This document shows positions 23,138 through 34,659 of a stretch of DNA of 64,000 nt, piece after piece; positions within the stretch are counted from its first letter, which is position 1, and each line of letters begins with the position of its first letter. The notes under the pieces are model-generated. The model did not search any database. It saw only the letters and a list, made by a program, of their open reading frames with translations, and had not been told where the DNA came from. Source of the stretch: Argopecten irradians (Eukaryota; Mollusca; Bivalvia; Pectinida; Pectinidae). Both the position numbers and the translations under genes were made by a program. The stretch covers positions 37,004,053-37,068,052 of the forward strand of contig NC_091147.1 in NCBI RefSeq assembly GCF_041381155.1. Direction: 5' to 3'.

Positions 23138-23330
23138 GTATGTATTGCATATCTGTTTTTGTACCTCTGCTTTTAGTGTATTGTATGTTTGTGTTAGTTG
23201 GTGATTTGAGCGACATTTGGCGTGAAGGATTTGTTGATGAGTCTATGTAGAGAGTTTGTTATCTATGGAAGTTTGTGTTTGTATGTTGAGTGTTTTTGGG
23301 GTATGTTCTTTTCCACTGATTTGTGTAGTG

Positions 23331-23672
23331 TAACGTGACGCTACCCAAATTGGAACACTTTTTGAAGATAATTATAAAAAATTTCTTACTTGTGGTTGAA
23401 TCCAGATTATCAGTCAGCACCTTAATTTTTGTTCAGGACTAGTACTATCATTGTAAGTTTCATGCTATTAAGGATTTAAGCAATCTTTTTAATATTTTAC
23501 CATTATTGTAAATATCACTATACATCTTTACAAGCCGTTTGTGGCTTTCCAATGATGTTGGACTGATGAGAAACTGATGAGAAAGTTTAGATTGTAAACT
23601 GAAAATTCTGTATCACATATTTTAAAAGTGTTTCATTTTGGGTAGCGTTCCAAATTGGGTAGCGTCACGTTA
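23331..23672. mobile_element. MITE with 24-bp inverted ends and TA target
   Basis: Ends TAACGTGACGCTACCCAAAT (left) and the complement ATTTGGGTAGCG-type sequence (right, to 23672) are perfect over about 25 bp including TTGGAAC. The outermost TA on both sides fits a TA target duplication of the Tc1/mariner kind. The 340-bp interior is AT-rich and non-coding. Confidence 0.7.
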
Positions 23673-23941
23673 GATTTGAATTTGTTCCATAATCAGTCCG
23701 CATGAGTTTCATTTGTTTGTTGCTCTATATATATATAGAATCTATATAGCTAGCTGATCATAACATTAAAAAAACATCATGATATAACGTAAAACATAAT
23801 ATCTATATATCTTTATATCAAAAGTGTCGGGACAACCCAGGAGATAAAGTATTTTACTTACCAATATTGACTAATCATTCAAAATCTGACATCGCCAAAT
23901 CAAACTAAAAATAGGCCTATTGCACAGTTTGTCACTTGGCT

Positions 23942-24047
23942 CACAGGCGTTTGTATATATAATGAATATTAATGATAATCAAAAATCGGATCGAATCATA
24001 TAGAAATCAATACGATTCGATCCGATTTTTGATTACAAACGCCTGTG
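23942..24047. mobile_element. 106-bp palindromic element, CTTGGCT target duplication
   Basis: Inverted ends CACAGGCGTTTGT/ACAAACGCCTGTG, with a second inner pair ATCAAAAATCGGATCGAATC and its complement. The 7-bp sequence CTTGGCT stands immediately outside both ends (23935-23941 and 24048-24054). The ends recall hAT-type CAGGG termini, but class assignment is uncertain. It lies about 100 bp from the likely first exon of gene 2. Confidence 0.75.
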
Positions 24048-24143
24048 CTTGGCTCGTACAAAGAAGAAAGCTGTTTAGCATATATGGAATAAATAGGAAT
24101 GCCATAAAACGTTTAAACAAATACATCAGTTTCAAATAATTAC

Positions 24144-24260
24144 CTTTCAATAATATCGTGTTGCCCACATCATTCTGTCACTCATCTGACAGTCTCGTCT
24201 GTTATTTGTTTACACTCTCCACCACACTTTTTGAAGAATCCGCCATTTTCTCGGAAGTAG
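24144..24260 (-). promoter_or_regulatory. Likely 5' non-coding exon and promoter region of gene 2
   Basis: Minus-strand sequence with GAAAATGGCGGATTC (YY1-type motif often at animal transcription starts), CGGAAGT nearby, and a good donor TTGAAAG|GTAATT at 24143. Splicing to the acceptor at 19758 would give a short leader before the ATG at 19753. It contains an upstream frame, ATG at 24246 to TAA at 24202, 14 codons (MADSSKSVVESVNK). Transcription from here is inferred. Confidence 0.45.
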
Positions 24261-24547
24261 AAACCAATTTCTAAGAAGAGTTCGGTTTTATTATTTCCGG
24301 AAAAATGAAAAATACAGAACATTTTTTTCGTTCCGTCTATCCAAACATACTAAAATAATAGAACTAAATAGAAAATAATTATGGTGGACTTATGATATTT
24401 TTAGTTATTTATTTATGTTGATATTTGTTATGTATGGTGGCATATTTCTGCCATCGAGTTGCCGACTTACGACTTAAAGAGGCAGTGTAATGTGTAAGCA
24501 AAAAAAAAAAAAATAATAATAATAATAAGATAACATATATATATGTG

Positions 24548-25530
24548 GTCTCCATGATAGTTTTGTATCTAAAATTATTCCTAAATATTTCACTACGGGA
24601 CCTAATTTGTTAACGTACTCGATGCTTGTCGCCAAGATATAGATCTGGTTTTCTAATTTTCCTAGAGAAGGACATAGCTACTGTTTTATCTTTAGAAATT
24701 TTAAAACCCCATTGATCAGCCAAGTCCTGGATTAAATTTAAAGTTCTTTGAATGACTCTACCATTCTGACATATGATGTTATTGGTGTTCCAAATACTGG
24801 TATCATCTGCGAACTGGGCTATGCTAGCTATCTGTTTATTTTTGGAGTGGTCAAAGTACTAGATGTTGATGTAACTTATTTATAAAGATGTTAAATAAGG
24901 TAGGGGAGATGACGCTACCCTGAGGGACCCCGTTATCTAGCAGTTTCTCCTCTGAATGGGAGTTATTTACTCTAACCTGAATTTTCCTATTTGTTAAGAA
25001 ATGGATGAGGAATCTTAGGATGTTACCAGATATACCTATTTTTTTAAGTGATAATAAAAGTCCTATATGCTAGACTAAATCATAAGCTTTCTCTAAGTCT
25101 AGAAATACCGCTATAACATGATAGTTTTTACTTAGCGAGTTTTTAACCTCTGACGTGAGCCTAACGAGCGAGTCTAGTGTAGGTGTAATATACATGTAGC
25201 CACGCCTCGCGCTCACAAACGCACGTATTTCTACATGTATTCAATGTCGGAGCAAACATCGTAGCACACACAATACAAAATGCAAAGTCACGCGCGGTTT
25301 GATTGACAGCTGGCGATCTGTCAATTCCTGCATTGAGAAGGGGTGGTTTAGAGTGGTATCGCTATTTCCAAAATCCCTAAGTTCCTCTCTAATGCTATCT
25401 ATGGTTCTGTCCTTATTGTACAGAAATTCCTCTGTACAGTTATCAAAACTACTGACTTTTTAAAATTGATTGACCAAAATGTTAGCCTTTTCTACACTTG
25501 TCTTGCTCTCTGCGTTTGTACCCAATATAG
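24548..25530 (-). pseudogene. Decayed non-LTR retrotransposon, second family
   Basis: Minus-strand reading gives VIAVFLDLEKAYDLV, GVPQGSVISPTLFNIFINK, SIAQFADDTSIW, LIQDLADQWGFKISKDKTVA and VKYLGIILDTKLSW, the ordered blocks of a jockey/CR1-type reverse transcriptase. It is distinct in sequence from the copy at 21150-22560. Stops and frameshifts are frequent, and an unrelated-looking stretch at about 25190-25330 interrupts the reading. Confidence 0.8.
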
Positions 25531-25700
25531 CTCATTTCAGTTCATTATTTATACTAAAACAGTGCATATGTGCAAGTCAAAATGATGTAAATGCAATATT
25601 ATTAACATTTTGGAGTCTAAATATTTTCAAATGAATCATTTTTTCCGAAGAAATGGCAAGCAAACTATCACCATATTTGGAAGTAAACACACAATTACGT
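25530..25700 (+). repeat. Old dispersed repeat, related to 58345-58520
   Basis: Contains ACTCATTTCAG-like, GTCAAAATGAT, TCAAATGAATC and AAATGGCAAGCAAACTAT blocks, found in the same order and orientation at 58345-58520 with roughly two-thirds identity by eye. It is non-coding. Confidence 0.5.
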
Positions 25701-28100
25701 GATCATTAGTTACCCGGCCAATGGCATGAATGAGGTATAAGCACGTGACCTGTTTTACTATTTACTACAAAAAATAGATGCAGATGTATACCGAGTTTGG
25801 AGCTAAAACCGCGTCCCGGGAGGATTTGAGAAACGTTCCTGTCTTTAAAATTGTCCTTGTACATATAACATTGAGATATAAAAGTATATAAAAATCTGAA
25901 AATTGGACATGCTGGCTAATAAATAATGTTTCATACGTACATACAATATTAAAAAAAAAATTGACTAGTATTTTTACTGAGGAATGCAGCAGGTTCAAAT
26001 ATCGCTATCAGTTTTATAGACACGGTATCAGGCAAGAAAGATAACTCGTACGACCTTATTTCTATCCTCATACAGTGTACATGTTTTGCAGGTATTAAGA
26101 ACTTCGTTTACGGTGCATAGTGGAGAGCTGGACAGAAAAACGACCAAGCGACCAAGTTTAAAAAAAATATTTATCATTGCATGACAAGTCGATTTTTTAC
26201 ACATAAAATGTTTTTACTAAATTGTAGATTGACCTTTTCAACTTCATTAGCTTTAAACCCCGCCCATGTCTCAAAATCATACTGGCCGATGCTAACAATA
26301 TAGGTACCAAATAAATGTAATGAAGTTTTAATATTAAACTTGAATATTGGCCTCAAGGCAAAACCGGTCTTGCTAGCTTAATTAAGTAAGCATTTGATGG
26401 CGATTTTCAACTTATTGTTAAACCGTAGGGAAAAATCGTCAACAACTGAAATACCAGTTCCATCATATGTCCAAGAAATTCGATTCCATAATAATCCCAC
26501 CATTCCGAAAAACTACAGTTTTGGTATTTTGAGTACATTGTATTATCAATAAGCTTCCAACTTTCAGCTTTATGTAAATTTTCGACAGATCTAAACTAGC
26601 TCTGGTGAAAAGTCAAATTTTTCTGGGACTAACTTTTTTCTTTTGTAGAGTTTTGGTAATATGAGTTCATACAAAAGTTGAAAATTGAATAAAGATTAAT
26701 ATGGTGATGTGCTCAATTTTGAGCTACATATGTATTGAGTTGTGCATGATTTTACCGAAATTGCAAGTGTTATTTCTTACAATACACATAATTTAGTGCA
26801 GATAGCTCATGATAAATTTCCCCACGATAATTATAGTCCCCCAACACGTGTACTGTCCAATGATATGTCGGTATGTATCCAATCAGTTGGATGGGTTTTA
26901 AGAAGAAGATAGAATATGAAGAGCTCAGACACTTATTTTCTTTATTGATATATCCGGAACTTCCTCGTTTGACACTTATATTACATAGCTTTATCGCGAC
27001 AAGTGTTTCGAGTTTTACAGATGCTTTGTAATGATTGACAATCATTTCACAAAAGAATATTTTACACTTGGTAATACTTACCACATAATCCGCCCGATAT
27101 CTAGTGATTTTGCTCATGTGGTTTCTTCCATAAATTATGTCACCAGTGTAATATGACCTGGAGCGGTTTTCATTGACATGACAGAAACAATAAAATGACG
27201 TCAGGAAAAAGGACGTGACATCAGACGTCGGATTTTCACAATATATTTCGACGTGACATTTAATGAAACTCGTCTCGAAGTTTCAATTTTCGCAAAAATA
27301 AAAACTTCTTAGACTCGTTTCATAAAATTTCATTAGAAATGAACACTCATTTAAGATCTTGTATTAATGACAATATAATAAAAGAATAAAATGAAGATCG
27401 ATAAAACGAACAATCTTGACTTTACTGCTAAGGTAAATACGAGAACAAGGGAACGTCATTGCGTGGAAATATCCGAAGATGGCACTACACAATGTACTAT
27501 GGTATTATACTACATTAATTTTGATATTGTTTAAGTTGACATAACAATTTACGTTTTGTAGTTACCATTTTCTTATTCTCTCATGATCATTAATGGTTTA
27601 ATAATGGAGGACCAATGACCACTCCTTGTTGTACACCTTTGAATATAATTCTAAGGAAGGCGTACTATTAAGTGTATCTATGAGCATGTAATTTGTTAAA
27701 GCCATTTCGTTTTTGCTTTGGACTTGACTTATTTTTAATTAAACACCAAGAATCGAAAAAGAAAAAGAAAATGTATGACGAAGATCTAGCATTTCATTAC
27801 CGTACACAGACAGCACTGTACCACCATGAACAGCGTTACTGAAAATAAAATAATATATATTTTTAAAAACGTTTGCTTTCGAGTTAATAATACCCTACTA
27901 TACAAAGCACTCATCACTTATAAACCAGGAAGCTGTTGGTACAACATGCTGCAAATAGCAACAATTTATGTCCGTTCATCCATATAATTCTATTCATCAC
28001 ATGTAATACCAGTAACAGATAAACAAGCACATTTCATGCTCACATGTTTATGAGTACAATCAACATTACTGAAATACACAAAGGGATTTATATCAACACT
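25701..28100. other. Gene-poor stretch
   Basis: AT-rich DNA. The longest open frame (115 codons, minus, 26770-27117) has no recognisable domain. A possible reverse transcriptase scrap lies at 27590-27730. I see no convincing exon chain. Confidence 0.5.
27590..27730 (-). pseudogene. Possible reverse transcriptase scrap
   Basis: Minus-strand GGTGTACAACAAGGAGTGGT reads GVQQGVV, followed by IGPPLLN, resembling the GVPQGS-LGP block of non-LTR reverse transcriptases. Only this one block is visible. Confidence 0.3.
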
Positions 28101-28104
28101 AGTA

Positions 28105-28320
28105 CTGGGAAACACATCCTCGATACTCCATAGGTTCCGATCACTTACGATCTCTACACGAGCATGTAGAGATCGTAATTAAGTGATCGGAACCCCTGCA
28201 TTATCGAGGATGCGGGAAACATTGACCACGAAGTGACAGTGACTCCTTCATCCTCGTTACTCCATGGGTTCCGATCACTTACGATCTCGGAACCCCTGGA
28301 GTATCGAGGATGACTTATTC
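28105..28320. repeat. Two foldbacks with GGTTCCGATCACTTACGATC
   Basis: First copy 28113-28212: CATCCTCGATACTCC...GGTTCCGATCACTTACGATC with complementary right arm ending TATCGAGGATG. Second, shorter copy 28248-28312 with the same ends CATCCTCG and TATCGAGGATG. They are tandem copies of one palindromic element, about 135 bp apart. Confidence 0.75.
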
Positions 28321-28989
28321 ATAATTTGAACGATGTGCGATGTACGAGGTTGTAGCTGAAGTATCGATAAACTTGAAGGACAACGAATCATTATTCATTT
28401 ACATAATATTTCATAAGTATACATTATTATATCAATCACGTTGTGTTTGTTTAAAGAAAAATACACGGAACCATCTTATCTAAAATGGCCGACCTCGACA
28501 TCTGATCTCGTCTGCTTCATTAGTTTACGCACGTGCCTGCTGAGTTATCGCCTACAAAAGATAAATATAAAAATACAAGCGGAAATGCTCCACTGGCCAC
28601 AAAGGAGGATTTGTTTATTCAGGACTCGACTGGCTACCCGCCAACAGCATTAGAAATATCCCTTTTAAATCAATTTTATATTCCAGGGACAGAGCACATC
28701 TTTACTTACTGACACGTCGAACAAAATGTTTTCCATCCAAGAATCAATGGAAGCTTTTCGTGAATGGATCTACAAATGTATAGGCATGCATGAAGATCGG
28801 TCGCTGCATGAGAGAATGGACAATGATAGTCACTTAGTGAGATTCAAATCTACAATCTACGTGTAATAAACCCTATCATGATCACTTGAAACATATATTT
28901 ATACAAAATGATCACCCATGTTCCTCTGGAAAAATATACCGCATGTAATTTATGCGATAAGCCATTCTACAACATAATAAGACTTTGTG

Positions 28990-29225
28990 TAATGACTCAC
29001 TGTCGTTATATCCACATCAGTGATGGTAAGTGTTATTAACCCCTGGAGTATCGAAGATTGTAGACCGAATATCGCAACCGAATGTCGTAGATGAACGCCT
29101 TATATGGGTCATTTAGACCTACATTCTTGATTCTCCAGGAGTTACTATCACTGTCGTTATATCCACATCAATGATAGTAAGTGTTAGTAACCCCTGTAGT
29201 ATCGAGGATGATAGACCAAATGTCG
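28990..29225 (+). repeat. Direct repeat with CACTGTCGTTATATCCACATC
   Basis: A block of about 90 bp starting CACTGTCGTTATATCCACAT, with AACCCCTGGAGTATCGA and AGACC, appears at about 28999 and again at about 29151. Its right part shares ACCCCTGGAGTATCGAGGAT with the foldbacks at 28105-28320, so it belongs to the same repeat family. Confidence 0.65.
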
Positions 29226-30084
29226 CAGCTAAATGGAAAAAGCATGCCTTTTTATACCAGCCCAATTCCCACACAAAAAGGTACATATACTCCTAAACTA
29301 TGGTCTATCCTAAATTGAGATGTCTGTATGAGACACATTAATATACATCTACAGGTATTCATTCTGCAAACATAAACAATATCTCTACTCTCAAATCTTT
29401 TACACAGTATACAATGTTCACATAAGATATGACATCGATATATTATAACTTAACGTTGGTGAAAGTAAGGGGAATTAATTCAAATAAAAATTGCCCACTA
29501 ATTAACAAATTAGCGTGCTAATTAGTGTACTAGTATGCACTGTAGATACACCCGATCGCTTACTTTCCCACACAGACACAACCTCTCCTATCAGCCAATG
29601 TCTGATGCTCTCATTCCAAGATGTCTAAAATGAGAACAAATTAAGCTGACAGGATGAGGCGAGTTTTATGGTAAGATGTGTAAGTAGGTCTCGACCCAGA
29701 CTAAACCTCTCGTCAGGTCGGAATGTTTACGTATTGGCGATGACTTCATACAGAACAACGTGTAGGGTTAATGCACTCAGATATACACCGATATCTTATA
29801 TCGTATAAAATACATTAGATTTAATACTGCAATATAACACTACGTACAGCACTACAACCAGACATGTTTCTCGATCTATCCACTCTCCACTTTTTTTTAA
29901 ATAAGACTGTCACAGATTCTGAACCTGAGCATTTCTATATACATGAACACACCTTCGCTGATATACACACAAATATCTTATCGGATACAGCACTACAATT
30001 TGGAATGTCTCTCGATTCTCGTTTTGTTTTTCAAATAAGACAGAGCCTGAACTTGAGCATTTGAATATCAAGAAGTCCAGATAT

Positions 30085-30250
30085 ATTATCACAAGCCCTC
30101 TACCACTGGGTCGCGAGTTCGAATCTCACTTGTACTAACCGGTTGTCGGTGTTTTTTCTCCGGGTACTCCGGCTTTCCTTCACAAACAACCCTAGCACGC
30201 CCTTCAATGACCCTGCATGTAAATAGGACGTTAAGTAATCAAACCAATGA
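30085..30250 (+). mobile_element. tRNA-derived SINE, 5'-truncated
   Basis: Starts in a tRNA-like region (CCACTGGGTCGCGAGTTCGA, B-box). It continues with the body TTTTTTCTCCGGGTACTCCG and GCTTTCCTTCAC, and ends AATAGGACGTTAAGTAATCA AACC. The A-box half is poorly preserved. The layout matches tRNA-derived SINEs of molluscs (inference from recalled motifs). Confidence 0.7.
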
Positions 30251-30757
30251 ACAGTCTTAACAGCTGACTAAATGTCCGCAGCCTTTCATAATATTCTCAC
30301 TTATACAATGTTCTTATATATACGTCTGTATAAGAAGTCTAAGGTATTTCAATATCAAAATGCATATCGATTAGCAATACCATTGGCTCCTAATTTTAGT
30401 ATAATACTTGCATGAATCCGCTGTGTAAGACGTTCCCAGTGTTGTCTAGTTTCTTTAAAACAACGATTTTTAAGTGAGATTTTAACGTACTATGTTACCA
30501 TAAAAATAATACGCAATAACACATAGAAAACTAGTAATTGTCCTTGTCAAGGTAATTCATATTAACAAACTTGGAGGCCATTCATCAGCATGCTTCAGGT
30601 CCAATATCAGGTCCCTTAACCTTCCAGAACGTGACAGGAAATTATTCAAAGGTCTTTAGGTGTTTTAGCCCCTGTGACCTTGAATGAATGTCAAGGACAT
30701 TCATATCAACAAACTTGATAGTCTTTTACATCAGTATGTTACATGCTTAATTCCTAA

Positions 30758-30906
30758 TTTGCATATTACAGAGTTATCTGCCCTTGCGGGTAGGTATTGA
30801 TTGTGACGTCATACTTTTCGGAGAAAACGGCGTGAATAGCACTCATAAAATAATGACGTAACAATCGATACCTACCCGCAAGGGAGTTAACTCTGTAATA
30901 TGCAAA
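30758..30906. mobile_element. MITE with GCATATTACAGAGTTATCT ends, copy 1
   Basis: 149 bp, with inverted ends TTTGCATATTACAGAGTTA and CCCTTGCGGGTAGGTAT repeated as complement at the right. Inside it are GTGACGTCAT and TAATGACGTA. A second copy lies at 52685-52856. Confidence 0.8.
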
Positions 30907-30939
30907 GACGGAATACTAGGTCAATAGGCCTCTAGAACA

Positions 30940-31034
30940 ACCCGATACAACTGGGGTTAGTCACTTCAATACTCAAAAGTATTAAAGTTAGTTGGTAAAT
31001 GCTCTTAAAACGACTAACCCCAGTTGTATCGGGT
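30940..31034. repeat. 95-bp foldback ACCCGATACAACTGGGGTTAG
   Basis: A perfect 22-bp inverted repeat, ACCCGATACAACTGGGGTTA plus GT, at both ends of a 95-bp block inside the repeat array. Confidence 0.8.
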
Positions 31035-31291
31035 GTTAGAACAGTCTCTAACTAGGTCTTCCAGAACTTTTCACATTTCATTTCACCAATTTAGTTTTTT
31101 TTGCCCCTATGACGTTAAATGAAGGTCAAAGTCTTTCATATTAACAAACTTGGTAGTCTTTTACATCAGCATGCTACAGATTTAATATTAGGTCTCTAGA
31201 TCTTATAGAACTACACATGAATGAACGTAACTATAACACCACATACTATCGTTAACCAATCTTTACATGCTCATTTTTGTCTCCATAATAC

Positions 31292-31315
31292 AAAAAAAAA
31301 AAAAAAAAAAAAAAA
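31292..31315 (+). repeat. A24 homopolymer
   Basis: Run of 24 A followed by further A-rich sequence, about 80 bp after the last ~140-bp repeat unit. It may be the tail of a retroposed copy, but no source element is recognisable upstream. Confidence 0.7.
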
Positions 31316-32559
31316 CCCAAAAAAACCTGAGTAAATCGGCATATTTATTGATGTAAGCCATTTGAAGAGACATCTTCCATGATCGCCCGCAAAACAATTA
31401 ATTTTGGCGTCACAATGGAAATGACGTCAAAATAAGCGTATGACAGTTCATGGGCTGATGAACGCCAACTGTGCATGGTAAGGAAGTGAAAATGTAAATA
31501 TATCTGTATGTGTGTATACTGTTGAGTGATATTTAGCATATACTCCAACAAGACACACGAACATATCCCATGTTGTGGGTTTTTCCTTCTCGTGCTGTCA
31601 GTTTCAGTTCACAAGGAGTATCGAGTACATTGGAAGTATTCATTCAAGTAAGTAGGAACATTTTATTTATAATATAAGTTTGCTGAAAATTACTTTTGAT
31701 TCAATAGTACCAATCCGGATGTCAGTTTCATCTGTTTGTATAAATCTATAAATAGCTACAATCTTAAGGAACAGGTGGGATAAAAGCATTCAGAACCTGC
31801 TGGGATAACATACAAAGATACAGGCAGGTTCGAATTTCCTTATCTTATTTAAAGTACTTGAATCAGTGATAATTTAAATAATCTGTCATTAGAAATTTCT
31901 GAATTGAATTGTGTTATACATGCAAATAATTATATCAGCTATACAATATTTTCATTTCAAATTACACTGCTATCCAAAAGCTATGTTACACATGCATTTT
32001 TACAATTAATGTACATAAAATACAGAGATATGTAAGCCTTGTTAATACAGACATCAGTCAGTATATATTATTTATCAAATTATTTATCTTCTATATAACT
32101 CACTAATTGCTTTTTTCGAGAGATTTCTCAGTGATAAATTGTCAACAAGTTTTCACATATGTAACAAAACTTTTGAAGAGCAGTGTATATTTCATTAAGT
32201 CTAAAATTACTATTTGGCTACATAGGGCGTACGTATATCTAATCACTAGCCATTATAAGTATGCTAAACATGTTCTCGATATGAATATAAACATGTATTG
32301 GATTGTATTAAAACCTGCATCACCTAATACATACCATGTAGATATGTATATATATATGTACATACCATGTATATATCCCTGCATGATGTAAAACCTACAT
32401 CTGTGCACTGTCATACCGTGTATGAATGGAGCTAATTACATGTACCATGGTAGGACAGGTCATCTATCGATAAAGGTTATATAACGCCCTCACACCAACT
32501 TCTACGCAGCGATATTGTTTAAATGGAGACTGCTATCGAAAAGGAATATTCTCGTATTA

Positions 32560-33010
32560 TGCTGGGACGAAGGGCTACCAAGTTTGTTAAAATAAATGAC
32601 ATTGACATTCAATGTCTCAGAGTTAAATGGGCTAAGACCTTCAAAATACTTGTCAATAACTAAAATGTCTAGAAACCTTATATTGGGCCTGTAAGATGCA
32701 TGGATGAAGGACTAAAAAGTTTGTACAAATGAATGATATTGACATTCAGTTAATGTCGCAGGGGTTTAGAAGGCTAAATTCTTTAAATGACTTCATGTCA
32801 ATAACTAAGATGCCTAGAGATCTGCTATTGGTTCTGTAGGATGCTGAGGAAAAAGGGCTACACACTGTCATGGTCTCAAATACATAAAGATGAAACTTTT
32901 CTTCTCACTTCTCAGCATGTTAATGACCTCAAGTATTCATAAATTGGCCTAGCATGCTGGACGAAACACTCAAAATTTGTTCGATAGAATGACCTTGACC
33001 TACTTCAGAA
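32560..33010 (-). repeat. ~140-bp repeat family, minus orientation, about three units
   Basis: Unit starts GAAGGGCTACCAAGTTTGTT (32569), GAAGGACTAAAAAGTTTGTA (32706), GGGCTACACACTG (about 32855) and the partial ACTCAAAATTTGTTCG (about 32969): spacing about 137, 145 and 113 bp. The last carries AATGACCTTGACCT. Confidence 0.7.
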
Positions 33011-33084
33011 AATACATGTATGTCAATAACTGTATGACAATTTGCTTAGTATGCAATATTTCAATTGCTTATCAACGTGAAGGT

Positions 33085-33535
33085 AAGAATTTTAAACACA
33101 TATATAAACCTTAAACACATATCTAAACACATATAAAATGTATAAACGTTAACCGCATATCTAAACACACACATAAACGTAAAACGCATATTCAAACACA
33201 TATAAAAAACGTAAGCACATATCTAAACACATTATATAAATGTTAAACACATATCTTAACATATATATGCAAACGGTAAACGCATATCTAAACACATATA
33301 AAAACGGTAAACGCATATATAAACGGTAAACGCATATCTAAACACGTGTATAAACGGTAAACGCATATCTAAACACATATAAAAACGGTAAACGCATATC
33401 TAAACACGTGTATAAACTGTAAACGCATATCTAAACACATATAAAAACGGTAAACGCATATATAAACGGTAAACGCATATCTAAACACGTGTATAAACGG
33501 TAAACGCATATCTTAACACATATATAAACGCATCT
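33085..33535 (+). repeat. Minisatellite, unit about 31 bp
   Basis: Irregular tandem array of AAACGCATATCTAAACACAT plus ATAAAAACGGT, with shorter units AAACGCATATATAAACGGT interleaved and a CACGTGTATAAA variant. Confidence 0.9.
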
Positions 33536-34659
33536 CTGTCGACGCATTTAGAGTTCTGATGTAGAAATGTTACCGAAATTCTAACAAACAAAATTTACAT
33601 TCTACAATGAGTCATTCCTTATTGCCTTTCTTGTCAAATCTCCACATGTCCTGACCCTATGACTGACCAGGTTGGCATTACTCCCCACACGTGTGTTTAT
33701 GTGATTCGGTGGTGAATTGACACGTCCTGGTCTTACCTTAAATACCCTGCTGTTATCACCATATACAATATATAGTAAGGGAGTGAACGGTTTTGAATAT
33801 GCTGTGGCACATTTTCCTGTTCCAATACTTAAATCCTATAATTATAGGTCGATACGGGACATTGTTATCAGCATAAATTGTGAATTTTGTATTTTTTTTT
33901 GCTCTTTATCTTCAGCATCGTTGACCCTAAATTGTTTCATAAACTGTAGAGTGTAATATAATTGTTATAATATAATTGTTATAAATTTTGAAAAAAAAAA
34001 TAAATGAAATATCTTGGTCTATGCCTGATTAAACATGTATTTGCAGAAAGCAATATTTTTGCCAATTCCATTGGCATCATGATACACACACATGCAGGTA
34101 AAGATATGAGAATTTTTCTTACGTGTAGAAAATTTTTTGGAAAGTTCCAATTTGATATCAATTTTGTATTTCACTACATAGGTATTTCTAACATTTGGAT
34201 ATTAAAAAAAACCACCACCAATACTACACAGGATATGGTACATGTAACTGCAAGTGATAAAACCTACCATTTGGATATTTAAAAAAAAACATCAGCAATA
34301 CTACACAGGATATGGTACATGTAACTGTAAGTGATACAAAACATCAAGGCAAATGAGAAAACTATAGAGTTTATGGCATAGAATTTTTGGATTTATTATG
34401 ACAGAGCAGGAAGTATTCTTAACAAAAATAAGACAGCATTATATTGTTCAGCATACATATGCGTTTAGCAGGTATATTTGTACTGTGGCAGTGATAAAGA
34501 AAATATTAAAAACAATCGGAAACCGACTTTAGAAACAAATTACGTGTTAGTTATCTATGTGTTTTCACCAGATAATTTATTTGTGTATGTGTCGGTTTCT
34601 TCCTTTTCATTCTTCTTCGTCGTTTCTAAAGCTACAGTTATTTTTCTACTAAATATCTA

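Larger units (their letters stand above)
30545..31210 (+). repeat. ~140-bp repeat family, three units interrupted by two insertions
   Basis: Units begin near 30545, 30690 and 31115, with TGAATGAATGTCAAGGACAT and AAATGAAGGTCAAAGTCTTT type blocks, AACAAACTTGG and AATATCAGGTC. The first two are 143 bp apart. A MITE (30758-30906) and a short foldback (30940-31034) sit within the array. Confidence 0.75.

Noticed and set aside
26770..27117. 115-codon minus-strand frame
   Set aside because: No recognisable motif, and the composition is ordinary AT-rich. A chance frame is as likely as a gene.
28441..28653. Possible first exon around AAAATGGCCGACCTCGACAT
   Set aside because: The ATG frame stops after six codons (MADLDI) and no exon chain follows; the motif alone is not enough.
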